Source: Morella rubra (Eukaryota > Streptophyta > Magnoliopsida > Fagales > Myricaceae). From it: a stretch of 64,000 bases of DNA. The DNA lies in the NCBI GenBank assembly GCA_003952965.2, contig CM025851.1:15116099-15180098 (forward strand). The letters are read 5' to 3'. The position numbers and the translations under genes were made by a program. Each line of letters opens with the position of its first letter. Position 1 is the stretch's first letter. The notes below the pieces were generated by a model, which worked only from the letters and a program-made list of their open reading frames with translations, was not told where the DNA came from and searched no databases. Below, piece by piece: positions 11,141 through 23,603 of this stretch.

Positions 11141-12499
11141 GGGAAATTGACAGTTTCATCCCTGGGTTTTACCCCTTTTAGGGGTTTGATCCCTAGGAAA
11201 TAAACCCTAACAAAAAACTCCCCAAGCTATTATCTTTTGACAAAATGCACCTTTCGTCAAGGTTCCGTGCCTTTGTTAACGGGATAGCTACGTCAGCTGC
11301 CAAGTAAGGTAATCTGCAAAACAACACTATGCAATGCGTGTACCTTGCAGCCTAAAATGACGTCATTTTGCTTAGTTTAATCCACTTTGTTTTTGCCATT
11401 CAACAAAACACACCGTTTTGAATATGGCTCCTTTAGTTTTGTCCCACTTCAAGCCTTCATTTGAGAGAATCCCTTTCTCGAACCCTAATCCCCAAATAAA
11501 GAATAGCTGGAATGAGGTAGATCTGACAATTCCATATGTAGTTGTGAACTCAAAGCCCACATTCGACAATCTCCAGAGCAAACGGCTTCGCATTTCGGGG
11601 ATCCCAGAGGAGAAATGTCTGAGAAAAGGTATTGTCATATGCCGTACTACTACCCGATCTTAGTTATGTGCAAGAAAATACAAAATATGCAGTTGTCGGC
11701 GTTGTTGATCCCATATATTCTCAGTCCTTGTCATTGTATTGGGCTCACACCCCCGCAGGGGAAGTGGGTGCAATTGCTTTTAGATATTGTTAAGCTTTCT
11801 CTGTAAATTGCTTTTTAATCTTGCAGCTAACACCATATAAGTCTTGACTGTCAGTGCTCTTTATGTACAAGAATCTATAGAAACTTTTTAGTAGCCACTT
11901 TTGATGTTGCCGTTGTCCAGATACCAAAACCTGCAGAAGTAGATCTCTCATTCATTGCCTGCCATAATTTAACAAAGATTAGCTAATATTCTTAACATGA
12001 TCCCTTGTTGTGTTTTTTACATCCCTGAATGACTCAAATAACATAGAAGATAATTTTGTCCTGCCACTTGCAAGAGTTGGGAAATCAACACAACCCTCTG
12101 AGGGTACACTATCAAGTGTGGTTAAACAAATGACTTTCAACCATTTTAGCTTATCTGCAGTCACAATATCCATCAGATTACATTACAATAGAAACTGTAG
12201 AAGTTACCTATGTTTTTCCCTCAAACACAAAAAGGAAAATTGAGGGAAATTTAGTTTGGAACTCGCAGATAAAAGAAAGGGAAATTTCCAGACCAAGAAA
12301 TTCGCAGATAAAAGAAAGGGAAATTTGCTTTGGAACTTTTTCTTCTAGTTTCAATGACCGTGTTAAGGAAATTGAGGTTTATTCTCTAGGGCTTGCTAAT
12401 TTGCTAATTTGATACTTAAGAATCAATACTTTTGCTCTGTTTTTCTTCTAGTTTCAATGACCGTGTTCCATCACTTGCAGAAACAGTATGGATTCTTTG

Positions 12500-13450
12500 A
12501 ATAGTTTGATCATCCGACGTGTCCCCGTGGGATGGAAGTGAGAGTCCATTTAATGAAGAAAAACAAGGCGACACAGGTGTGGTCAGCACAGAAGGTCAAG
12601 ATTAAAATTAAAGTCTAGAATGATTCACGAAGGATTTCTATTTAAGCTATGGCTTCTTGGAAAGCTCTACAAAGTCTAGTTTCCAACGCATCAAATGGCG
12701 TACAATTTGGAGTTTTCTAGACGAAGTTATGGTTAAATTACTCTAAGGAAGTCAGGCTGGCAGCTAATTCCGAGGTCCAGCGAATTTTGGACGAGTTTGC
12801 TATTTTTAGCTTGTTCTTTTGGATTTTCAAATGTCTTTTCATTTCCCTAAGAGTCTTGTATGTTTTAATTAATTATATTTGGAAGATGTAATTTTCATTT
12901 ACTCATGCTTGGAGGGCTGTTCCAAGCTTTGCTATTTAAACCCTTCTCTTGTAGTGGAAAAACGCAGAGATTTTGAGTGTTTATTCAACTTGAGCCTTAA
13001 GCTACCTTGAAGAAGGATTTCTTCTACAAACTCTTATCCTTCGGTGGATTCCGATAGGTGGCGAGTTTTTGCTCTGTATCCCATGTTGGATTATATTGGG
13101 TGGTGATTTCTGTATCCCTTTGTGTTCTCCTTGGGTGGTGAGCTTATCTATCCGAGTGTGTAAGTTAGAGTGTGTTTCTGAGAGTTTTCTGACGTTTCCA
13201 CAAACATCCCGAGATATCCATACACTTTCCTGACCTTTCCACAAACATCCCGAGATACCCATATAATATTCCGACGTCTCATTACTATCCGAGGTGTCTA
13301 TCTATCCCGACGTCTTATTACTATCTGAAGTGTATCTATCTCGGGTTATCACTTCCCGAGGTCCCCATTACTATCTCCGAGGTGTCTACTTCTCTCATTC
13401 CATCCATTCCGAGGTGCTCCAAGGTGTCCCGTGCTTTCCCCAGTTAAACT
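12500..13450 (+). other. Possible LTR fragment
   Basis: The segment has the look of an LTR: a TATA-like gctatttaaaccc near 12930, then gagccttaagctaccttgaa and repeated ggtgg/ccgag motifs of the kind seen in transcribed R-U5 regions. From about 13180 to 13410 short units built on cccgagatatcc and tattactatc recur. I found no matching partner LTR, primer site or clean ends, so this remains a resemblance only. Confidence 0.25.
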
Positions 13451-14463
13451 CGGTATCACAAGGCCTTGCAATCTGAGTTGGCTTTGCAGAAACAAACTGT
13501 GAAGGTGTTGAAGGTCATGCTTGGAGTGTCTTAGGCTGCCTTTGCTGCTATGGGTTTCTTGTTTAGTACATCGAACTAATGTGTTGGTTCATGTTTGGCT
13601 ATTACGTCATCATCCTACCACTTTTGTTGGGGAATATATGTAACTGGTAGGATTTAGAATGTATTAGAAATGTACACTTTTGAGTACTGTTGTATGATGG
13701 TATAGTGGTATTTTAGTGCCACTTTGGTTCTGTATTGACAACTTGGTTTTGGTTGTCCTATTTTAGTGCCAGATGGTTGTCCTATTTTACTGTTATATGT
13801 AAATGGTTGTATTTTAGTGCAATATTGGCAAATTGGCAAATTGGCAAATCGTTTTTGGTTCTATATTTTAGTGCAAGATTGGCAAATTGGCAAATGGTTT
13901 TTGGTTTTGCAACTAACATGCGAAATCTCCAAAATACATTATGCATTCAAGTTTTCTAACTATTCTGCAACTTCTGCTACAATTAAAAATACATAATAAA
14001 TTCTGCTGCAAATTGACGGCATTATGCTACAATTGACAGCAATATAAATTCTGTTGCAAATTTCTGCTGCAATTGACAGCATTTTGCTGCAACAAAAACC
14101 ACATATGCATATAAATAGAACCATAGAATTAATGCTGCAATTGACAGCATATGTAAACCATAGAATTTGAGCTGCATCAACCAAATGACAGCATATTGAA
14201 AACCAAATTTCTGCTGCAATACCAAATCCAAATCAATCCAAATTAAACCATATATCCAGAAAATTCTACATCATTTACAGCAGCACTGTTATAACTAGTT
14301 TCAGATCACACTATATTGAATGTATCGGCCAAAATGACTCAAAAAATGCTGCCATAAACATTGTTAACTCCCATTTTACAATAACTCAAAATGCTGCCAT
14401 TCTCTATGCTCCTTGCTACTGATGGTAGGACAAAATGACTTTTACAATATATCTGCATCTAGG

Positions 14464-14910
14464 TTCACTTTAGCCCTCTAGCACCCAGATCTTGGGAGTC
14501 TTGGACATCTTGAGAGTGTTGGACATCTTCCTCTCGAGTCTCCTGCAACAAAAACTAATAAATTCATTACATAAAACACCACATATGTATTGATAAAAAA
14601 AGAACCAAAATTTGACTTCTATCCAAAACATATTATGTCTTACTCTTCCTCTTCCTCTGCCATGTCTCCTCCCCCTTCCTCTCCACCCTCTCCCCCTGCC
14701 TCTACCTCCATTTTCTCCCACTGTTGATGGGTCCTGAAGATCCACATATAAAAGTTAGCATATAAAAAATACTAAGGCCAACTTATATGAACTAATTAAC
14801 TTCAAAAACTCACAGTGCTTGCTGCCTTTCCACTATCGAGGACCCTTTTCGTTTTTTTCTTCCACACCTTGAATGTAATGCGTCGCTGACTTTGAAAACA
14901 AAAGCCGACC
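14464..14910 (-). pseudogene. Basic and RGR-rich tail fragment inside the long-TIR element
   Basis: On the minus strand, sequence near 14900-14815 reads TFKVWKKKTKRVLDSGKAAS and is followed by gtgag. After a gap of about 80 bases an RGRG-rich stretch follows (about 14735-14640), and beyond it a Q/D/S-rich end near 14520-14464. This resembles the low-complexity C-terminal tail of a mudrA-type transposase or a captured host gene end. No catalytic domain accompanies it and the joins are inferred. Confidence 0.3.
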
Positions 14911-15481
14911 CAGTAAGTTTTTTCCACAAATCTTTTCCTCAAATCACAATGCACATTCCACTAAATTGCCAAAATGGTGAGGGAAGTGTTTTTTTTTTGG
15001 GAATTGAACTTGGATTCTCTGATCTAGGGTTTAGATTGGCACTTACACTTAGAGAAATCATAGTTTAGAATGGAATGAATGGGGAAGAGAAAGAATGGCC
15101 AACACTTAAGATAGAAAGTTGAATGAATAACGTTTACCTTGCACGGCGTCGTTTGGTAAGTGAAGAAAGCTGTCAAACCAATAAACTCGAGTAGCAATGT
15201 TCGGTGTTCCAACTTGGTTTTTCATTTAAAAGAAGCTCCTTAGGTGACACCATTTCAATTGCCAGTGTGGAAATGTCTAAATTGGTTGTGTAGTGCCACA
15301 GGGTCTAAATTGCTAGCGTGAAAATGTCTCCCGTTAACAAAGGCATGGAACCCTGACGAAAGGTGCGTTTTGTCAAAAGATAATAGCTTGGGGAGTTTTT
15401 TGTTAGGGTTTATTTCCTAGGGATCAAACCGCTAAAAGGGATAAAACCCAGGGATGAAACTGCCTATTTCCCTAAACCATA

Positions 15482-18038
15482 TACCATAAAATCATTCTGC
15501 AAGTTTATTACTCAACAATTATACAGAAATTAATATAAATATTTACTCTAGATTGAAATTAGCAACTAAAGGAGGGGAAAAAAATTGAGATTGAAAGAGA
15601 TTTGAAGTTAAAAAGAGAGAAAAAACTTACATAAACCGAAACAATGTCAAAAGAAAAGAAAGAAAAAAACAAAGTTAAAGTTGTCATATGTAAAGCCGTA
15701 AAAGAAACATGGAGAGTTAAGTGATTTATTTATATTAACTTTTTCAAAGGCGAGGCAAAATCTATAGGTTTTTTTTTTTTTTTAAATGAAATTGGGAAAT
15801 AAATAACAAAATAGAAACAAAAATCGATTTTTAGGTCATAAAATAAATTGCATCTCTTGGTGAAATTTTACTTCCATTAGCATTTGTTGTTATTTTAAAA
15901 GATACTTTAATTCATTTTTATTTTTTGTCATTTTGAAGGGTATGATTTTGGGGGGCAAAATGATATTTGAAGGTGCAAATTTGGAATAGGATAATTTAAA
16001 AATGTTTTTAAAGAAAACAATTTCAAAATTTATGGGGGGAGGGGTCCACCCCTGATTACTAGTACCGGTAGGCACTAGTGTTGGTACCCGTTTAGAAGAC
16101 ACAAGCATGAGCGGTGCAGGTACCGGTGGAGGCGAAGACCGTCATCAGTACTACCTATACACAGCCTTGGCCCACCAAGAGTTGGGCGACGGGGGAACCT
16201 CCCCTCTCTTGCAGGGATTTCCTTCTCCATTCTTTTCTTCTTTTCAAGTTTTAAGTGCTTTATTTTATGTTTAATAATATCCCTATTACAGTTAAGTTAT
16301 TGGTGAAGATCCCTCTTAACTTCGGCAACTACATCCCTCTCTCGCCTAAGTACGGAGCATGAAAGTCTATTCTAAGTACGGAAATTTCATGCAGGTTTAT
16401 TTTACTTACGAGTCCATAGCATTGGTCTTGAAATCAAAATTTAGAAAGCATGAGCCTGAAAAGCAAAGTCATTAAAAATAAAAGTATATTACTAACACTA
16501 TTTTTTCTTTTTCTTTTGGTTTTTCATTGACATTGTGTTTTGGGAAAATCAAAACAAGTATTAATGAATGTTTGTAGGCTGTCTTGAGCGGTCCTGTATG
16601 TGGGTAATAGTGCCAACATGATCACTACGTACAGGTAAAAATAACCCGAAAGTCGTCGCTAATTGTATAATATCCGACGACCTTTTTATTTTGCAGTTTG
16701 CACTTTGGAATAAAATAGCGCTACAGGAAGGATACCCGGCCGAAGTCCGTAACTAATTATCCGACGACCTTTAGTTGGACTCTTCCCAAAAACATTATAA
16801 TAATAATTTGAACTCTTTGCGTATCCGTCGGCCGTACGTCTTTTTGCCTTTCTGGAAGAGTGACGCTATGTGCAGGGATCTATGGCGTACGTCTTTATCT
16901 AGGAGGAGGGATATTCTTACATATAGTTTTATAATTTGCTTTCTAATTACTTGTCATATATGCTCTCGTTTCCTCTTTCCCCCTATAAATTATATGAGGC
17001 AAGTTCGAGCATGAGACCGCACATTAGTCTCAGTATGCGCGCGTCTCAAAGAAGTCCTTGTTTCCAAGACCGTGTCAAGATAACTGAGGCCTTGGGTGAA
17101 CTCACCAAGAATTGGGTTCTTTTAGCCGCTTAAGGGCTTGTTCGTTTCAGAGATAATTTAAAAATTCGCATTTAACTTACTACCAACTTAAATCGAACAT
17201 GTTGATGCAGTTAATTATTTTTCATTTGTATCCTGACCATATTTATGTAAAATTACCAACATACCCTCCAGTAGTACTTTGAGGACATAAATACCAAAGG
17301 ATAAAATCGAAATTTAAAAAAACACACGGCCCCACGCGTTCAGCGCATTAACCACTCAGACATGTGAATCAACGAAATACCCCAATTGCTTTATCCAACG
17401 TAAAGGCTTTGGTTGAGGGCGATATGGTCATTTCATCCGACCATTAAATATCCTGCCACATTCCCCCCCCCCCCTTCCCCTTTGATACCGTGCAACTTGT
17501 CAGTAGGCGTCAATCACTCTTTTGTCTTTTTTTTTTTTTAACCGCATTAGTCGTTTGTCTTCTTCTTCTCCTCCTCCTCTTTTTTTTTTTTTTTTAATAC
17601 CTTTCAAATATTTATCTTGTAATAAAAAATAAAAAAGAAATTCGAAATTGTAATAAACATTATAAACAAACAATATATTTTTACATTTTATCTTCTTCAC
17701 TCATCCCAATAAAAATAATCTACAAACAACAACCTTAAAAATCATCATTACTTTTTTTACACCTTAACAACTTCTACACAAACACCAATACAACTCCAAC
17801 ATCACCTAAAGATTCTCAAAACACTTCAAATTCTAAAAATCTCATCAAAATTAACATGCCCTAAAATTTATGACTCAGTTGCTAAATGTTATTCGAGACA
17901 AAAGAGTTGTTAGTGCCAATTATTATCCCTAACAGTATGTCATCCACAATTGCATGCATGTTATCTCTGAAAGTTGTATGTTTATTTATACTCTAATGAT
18001 TATGTAATAGCCGATTTTAGTAGTGATGTTATTAGTAA
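15482..18038. other. Intergenic, AT-rich
   Basis: No gene recognised. Notable items are a T run near 15770, a cccctgattactagtaccgg segment near 16050 that resembles termini of non-autonomous hAT elements, repeated tccgacgacc motifs at 16670-16770, and pyrimidine-rich and C-run tracts at 17464-17600. Confidence 0.4.
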
Positions 18039-18250
18039 GTGATGTTTGAGTGCCAAAATTTTGAGGTGGTTAAAATTTGAGGTATGAGAGTTGGTGAAAA
18101 AGTGAAAATGCTTTATGAGAATAGGTGAAAAAGTGAAGAAAGAAAAAATTTGAATGAATATTATAGCAAAAAGAAATGATTTGATGGGAGGAGAGAGATT
18201 ATTTTATAATTCTTTTAATTAGGTCAAAATTTTGGTACTCAAACACTACC
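18039..18250. mobile_element. Short MITE
   Basis: About 210 bp with inverted ends: tgtttgagtgccaaaatttt at the left and aaaattttggtactcaaaca at the right. The interior is AT-rich without an ORF. A similar tgtttgagtgttaaaatttt occurs alone at 50483. The target duplication is not clear. Confidence 0.55.
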
Positions 18251-18488
18251 TAAAGATTATTGAGGCTCTATCAAACTGTTGTTTTTTCGGTGCAGTTCTA
18301 ACTATGTGAGGGGCAAAAATATTTGCGTACATAAAGCTAGGTATATGTACACCAAATGAAACCTCCCAGCGTGATTCAAGTGAGAATAATAATACTATTG
18401 GTATGGGATGTCATGATGTACGTGTTCCATATAATTCATTTTGAGATAAATATATTTTTTTATTCTTCAACTATGTGGATATTGACAC

Positions 18489-20138
18489 TAGGGTTGTTCA
18501 ACCCCGGTGTAGGTCCCAGTTTTCCCTTAACGATGTAGGTGTAGGTGGTCAATATTTAAAAATCAGCCTATCCAGTGTAGGTGCCGGTTTTGGCCATACC
18601 TACGCCGTTAAGGGCAATAACAAGCCCTTAAAGGTGGCGGTTTCCGGTTAACCTACATTTATAATGAGTCATTTTGTTAGCATTTTACAATACTATGAGG
18701 CAGACAAAACTGAAGCAGCAGGATAAGAGTAGGAAATTCTGGTAAAAACTGATAAATTACAATTCAAGTCAAAGAGAAAATTAAACAGAGCGTTGTCTGA
18801 AAAAAAGAGCAAGAAATTGCAAATAAAGAGAGCAAAAGTGCAACAGAAAAATTCAGGAAGTACATGCTTGCAACGCCAAGACATTGACTGAGTTTAGGTA
18901 ATAAAATGCAACTATTTTGAATTCTAACTGAATACTTTTAACAACTAATTTCATTGGATGCTTTAAACATCTAATTAACTCATGAATATGTTTACATCAC
19001 AATTTTAAGACTTCTTCAATTAATCGACAAAGTATCCCAGGAGTATAGAAGACAAACACATCATATGTAATTAAGAAAAGTATGAAAAAGCAAAATGTTA
19101 CAGTAAGTCCTCCTTAGAGCTCAAAGGCAGATTCAGAAACCTCAGATAACAACACTTATCCAGAAGCAAACTTTGACAAAGAATCATGGAGAAATCTCAA
19201 TTGGTTTGATGTATTGAGAAGGACATGTTCTTTGCAAAAGAATCACATGATCAACTCACCACATCAAGTACAAGAGCATGTCTAAATGGGAAATATTCAT
19301 GGCATTTCAATCCAGATTAAATGGTTACAGATTTTCCCAGAGGGACTCTTCCCATTTGAACACAAATTAGAAAACAGAGGCCTTATACTTACGTCATCCT
19401 CGCTGAAATTAGGATTTTCATGGGTTCCAGAGATTTCTTTCCCACCATATAAACTCCACTTTGAATTGCTACTCTGAGGCCCTTCGAACCATTACTGGGG
19501 AACTTTCTAAATGCCGAATCAACAATACGGTCCCCAGGGTCAACAGAATCATTGGTCACACTCCCACTCTTTGATATATTTTCCAAGTCAATATGCCCAA
19601 TCTGGTGCTTCTCGATTTCCAGTCTCAAAACACCCTTCACTGGTTTATGAACCTTCCGTTTTGGATCCTAATATTTTCAATAGAACAAATTAAAATTAAC
19701 AAATCCATTGATTTTTAACATACCTAAAAGAAATCTCAATCCTTGGCCCTTGAGAGAGATGTGGCAGATCGTAGAGATGGGAGATTGACGCATGAAGGAG
19801 AGGAGAAAATGAGAAGCTGTGGTCATTGGTTGGCGACGAGAGGCGTGGCAGCTATAGGTGTGGTGGTCCGCAGGAGAGGGAGGGGAGGGATGGGCAAGAG
19901 GGGGGGAGGGGGTCTGTGAAATTGCGAAGAAAATAGAAATGGGGGAGGGGGGGAATTTTTAACAAAACGATTCGTTCTGTTAAAAAAAAAAATCTGATGT
20001 CTTGGTACCCGGGAACCCATTGTCGGTAACCTGGGAACCGGGAATACCACCAGGTTTTTTGCAAAATACGAAACCGACCCCGGCACGCAACCTGATGCCA
20101 GTGCCACTAGAATTTTCTGGTGGCACTGAACAACCCTA
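18489..20138. mobile_element. Non-autonomous hAT element with exact 8-bp target duplication
   Basis: The ends are perfect 12-bp inverted repeats: tagggttgttca at 18489 and tgaacaacccta ending at 20138. They are flanked by the identical 8-mer attgacac at 18481-18488 and 20139-20146. An 8-bp duplication is the hallmark of the hAT superfamily. The 1650-bp interior has no transposase. Its subterminal regions are rich in ggtacc/ccggt and taggtgtaggt motifs. Confidence 0.85.
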
Positions 20139-20146
20139 ATTGACAC

Positions 20147-21979
20147 TTTGCACACCAAGCAATCACTTTTATCACATTTCACCCACCAACTATAAATTTA
20201 AGACGTTTTGCATTCTTTGATATTTCTTTTTTCATTTTTTTAGACTAAAAATGATCTTTTTCCACCTCGATTTCTTAATATAACAAATCCATTAGGACTA
20301 AACTTAGTGCTATCTTTGATATCCAGGGCTTGCCACAAATTTTGGAGCAAATGCCGTAATATTTTTATATCAGGATTTGGAATGGTCAAGATCACATCAA
20401 AGAAGGTTTTATGGGTTAAATACATTTTGCACTCTCTAACTATAGGTGTCTTGACACTTTGTAGCATCATCTATTATTAATTTCAACGAAAAATAAATTT
20501 TTTTTTGCACACGAAATGACAATCTTTTCCTCATAATTTTGTTGGTACCAATTATTTTATGAGGGTAAAATTGTAATTTTTATTGAACGGAATATTCAAT
20601 ACTTTATACATTTTGAGTTTGATAAATGCTGCATTGCATATGAAATAGTCTATGCCCTATAGAGACAGTTACTAATATTCAAAAGAAACAGTTGCTTCTA
20701 TAATTACAGTACGGATTTCGGAATCCAGCCCATATATATAGGCATAATGTTATATTAGCTTAATTTATCTAGAAGTTCAATCAAACTGGCATTATTGATA
20801 GACCAGATCACATTTTAATTATGTTGTTCATGGACTTGTGCTGTGATGGTGCATCCTGTGTGTCGGTGAAGGGTTTACTCTAGCTACTGGATTAATGTTG
20901 GATGACATAATTATAATGGCATGATCGGCTTGTGATCTTCTAGCTATCTGCTGGATTATTGGACTAGGTATTTTCCAAAGTTTACTTAAGAGTACCGAAC
21001 GAACATATCAAGATATGTGCAAGAATTTTAATGTTTGAATGATGTGGATATACAAAATTTAATACTTATAAGTCGACGTATCTTTCTCCTAGGTTCTTCT
21101 AATTTCTTCATAATTTAAAATAAAGCGTAAGTCCTCTTTAATTTGACAATATACTTAAGCCTCTAACATTAACCGGGTGCTATTCAACCCAATCAGAGCT
21201 GCAAATCTTCGATCAAGAGTCAATTACAAGCTTATACACTGAATTGAACCAGGTGACATAGATAGATAAGGAAATTCTGGAATTAGATTATATATTAAGT
21301 TGATATACAATCTCAAATTATGGACATCTAATCACAATCAAATTAAAGTTTAAACCCTCAGACGTTGGGACCTCGATTTAATGTTTGGGCAAACAATTTG
21401 AGGAGGCAGACTTTGTGAAAGCCTTAATTAATTAATATTCCTTCAATGAACATGACCAATAAACTTGAAATCAAGTTGAACATGACCAACTCCACGAGTT
21501 GGACCGATTGTTACTGAGGATTAATCTGCCCAAGCTTCACGACCAACCTAGGTTGAGTAGTCTCCCCTAGCTGTTGAGGTCAATTCGTGTCAAATAATCA
21601 TCAATAATATTTCAGGAGTCAAGCCTTGCAATTGCAGATTTGGTCCAGCTGGATGTATATGAAGGGGCTCGAGATAAAGAGAAACTGCTTAATGGGGAGG
21701 GGGGGTTAGCAGACGGGAGTATGGAAGGAATTAAGCCCATGAGGCTCGTGGGGGGATGGTTATGGGGGAAGTTGGGGGACACGGTGAAACATATTGGGGA
21801 AAACAACTCTCAAGGGGAAGAGCTGAACTGGGATTCGCAAGCAAGAGTCTCGTGCTGGTAGCAGTGGTAGAGGCAGGTTTCTGCATGAGAATAATAGTCA
21901 ATGTTAATACAGTTTTCTTTCTACAAAGAAAAGACGATAGTAAAGCATCTGAGAAAATTGAGATTTTACCTCTTGAAAC
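20147..21979. other. Intergenic, no gene recognised
   Basis: The first 130 bases continue the sequence shared with 2.4-2.55 kb. The rest is AT-rich. ORFs on both strands at 21.6-21.98 kb overlap each other and resemble no family I know. Confidence 0.4.
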
Positions 21980-22049
21980 ATTGGGCTCAAAGAAGGTTAC
22001 AAAAAAGGCTGTGAAGAATGAGCAGGCTGTTCTAAATCGTAGAGAGTTT

Positions 22050-23603
22050 GTCGCCCTTGTCGGCTTCTGCAGCCAATCCTCTCCACATATCAAAGCCTCC
22101 ACAATATCTGGATCGTGACAATTAAAGGCTGGGTTGATTGTCATAGCTTCAGTACTAAAAGCATAATTGGAGGTAGAGATTGACATTGGAATTGCCAAAA
22201 TGTCATGAGCCATCTTTCCAAGAGTTAGATCGAGTTCTTCCCTTCGTGAAATAGCACTGCTAACACCATGTTTAGAATTGTACCACATGCTTAAGGCAAT
22301 CATCATATGATGTCATGTTATCAATTAAAGGCTGGGTTGATTGTCATAGCTTCAGTACTAAAAGCATAATTGGAGGTAGAGATTGACATTGGAATTGCCA
22401 AAATGTCATGAGCCATCTTTCCAAGAGTTAGATCGAGTTCTTCCCTTTGTGAAATAGCACTGCTAACACCATGTTTAGAATTGTACCACATGCTTAAGGC
22501 AATCATCATATGATGTCATGTTATCACTAGCATCACAGATTATTGAAGAAGATAATATTGCTTCTGTGGCAAGATCCTTCACATAATCATCGAAAAAGAC
22601 CATTAAAAACATGGCGAATAGGTGCCTAATTTTCTTCGTGGGTTCAAAATTACTGCAATTACTAAAATCGTACGACACTTACAAAAATACTTGTCAAACT
22701 TCACTTTCATTTTACTTGCCATAACGCTTATATATGGGTGTTCACTCTCTTGCATCACTTTCTGATAATCTACAGGTGACATCATATAAAAATTTCAAAC
22801 ACTTGTGCAAAGTTACTGCTATAACTCATTCCTTCCTAGATAGATTCACTGTGAACTCACAATCCTCATTCTTACAACCCAACTCGGGAAAATCTTCAGA
22901 AGTAATCTTCTTGCCTTGCAAATTATGGAGCTGACTTATAGCATATTCGAACTTCTCTTTGCCAAGTGTTGTCTCCTGAACGTATTTTACAGCCTTTCTT
23001 ATCTTATGAAGTATGTCACTTATCTCATGCAATCTATCTTGAACAAGGTCACATCTGTGGATGTGGTGTGGTGCAACAGAAGAAATGTCTGCAGACACTG
23101 GTTATTACCTCGATAGCAAGCTTGGTTTTTAGCATTTCAACTACGTTGTCATTTGACAAACAACTCTCTAAAGTTGTAGAGCACAAGTTCTTGTCAATGT
23201 AGAAAATTTACTACTGTTTCAGACAGAGTTGGTCTCGGATCATTGCACTTCACAGCAAGAATTTTCTTCTTCAGTCTCAACCCATCTTTAATGAATTGTA
23301 GAGTGAAAACACAATACACATTCTTCATATTATGACATGTCCAAAACTTAATTGTTAAGCTAAAGGGAGGACGGAGCATACTTAGATATTCGTTGAGTTT
23401 CAGCTTCTCTTCTCTATATACAAGAAGAATGTCAGCCTTTAAAGCGTTTTGTGAATAAAGTTTGAACTTTGACTGTAAATTCTTCACAAAAATTTCAAAC
23501 AACTCATGCTCAACCATATTCAATGGATACCATGCTTAATAATCATTCTTGTCACATCTAAGTGACTCCTTTCTTCATCAAACATAGAATCCCTTTTAGT
23601 CTG
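22050..23603 (-). pseudogene. hAT transposase fragment (middle to C-terminus), left arm of an inverted duplication
   Basis: hAT transposases cut and paste DNA and dimerise through a conserved C-terminal region. On the minus strand this arm runs from the middle of the protein (VEHELFEIFVKNL near 23520) through a DUF4413-like block (DYVKDLATEAILSSS near 22580) to the dimerisation region (KMAHDILAIPMS, AFST, EALICGEDWL near 22220-22080). Part of that last region is present twice because of a 203-bp tandem duplication. The N-terminal BED finger is missing and several frame breaks are present. From 23603 leftwards the sequence mirrors 23819 rightwards. Confidence 0.85.
22118..22524. repeat. 203-bp tandem duplication in the hAT C-terminal region
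   Basis: The block from caattaaaggctgggttgat to tgatgtcatgttatc at 22118-22320 is repeated at 22322-22524 with a single visible change (cttcg versus tttg). Near-identity implies a recent event. It repeats the coding sequence for the start of the dimerisation region. Confidence 0.9.

Larger units (their letters stand above)
11141..15472. mobile_element. Long-TIR Mutator-like element, non-autonomous
   Basis: Terminal inverted repeats of about 135 bp: gggaaattgacagtttcatc at 11141 pairs with the reverse complement of the sequence ending gatgaaactgcctatttccc at 15472. The pairing continues through a shared aaaaaactccccaagctatt block. Flanking 9-mers taaaacata (11132-11140) and taaaccata (15473-15481) differ at one base, fitting the 9-bp target duplication of Mutator elements. 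The interior lacks a recognisable transposase catalytic domain. It holds a minus-strand fragment with an RGR-rich tail, a low-complexity gcaaattg repeat zone (13.69-13.91 kb) and a possible LTR fragment. Confidence 0.8.

Noticed and set aside
12500..13450. Complete solo LTR
   Set aside because: TG/CA ends and a target duplication could not be located, so only a low-confidence LTR-like fragment is reported.
14470..14745. RGR-rich ORF as an RNA-binding protein gene
   Set aside because: It is a short low-complexity segment inside a transposon with no folded domain attached.
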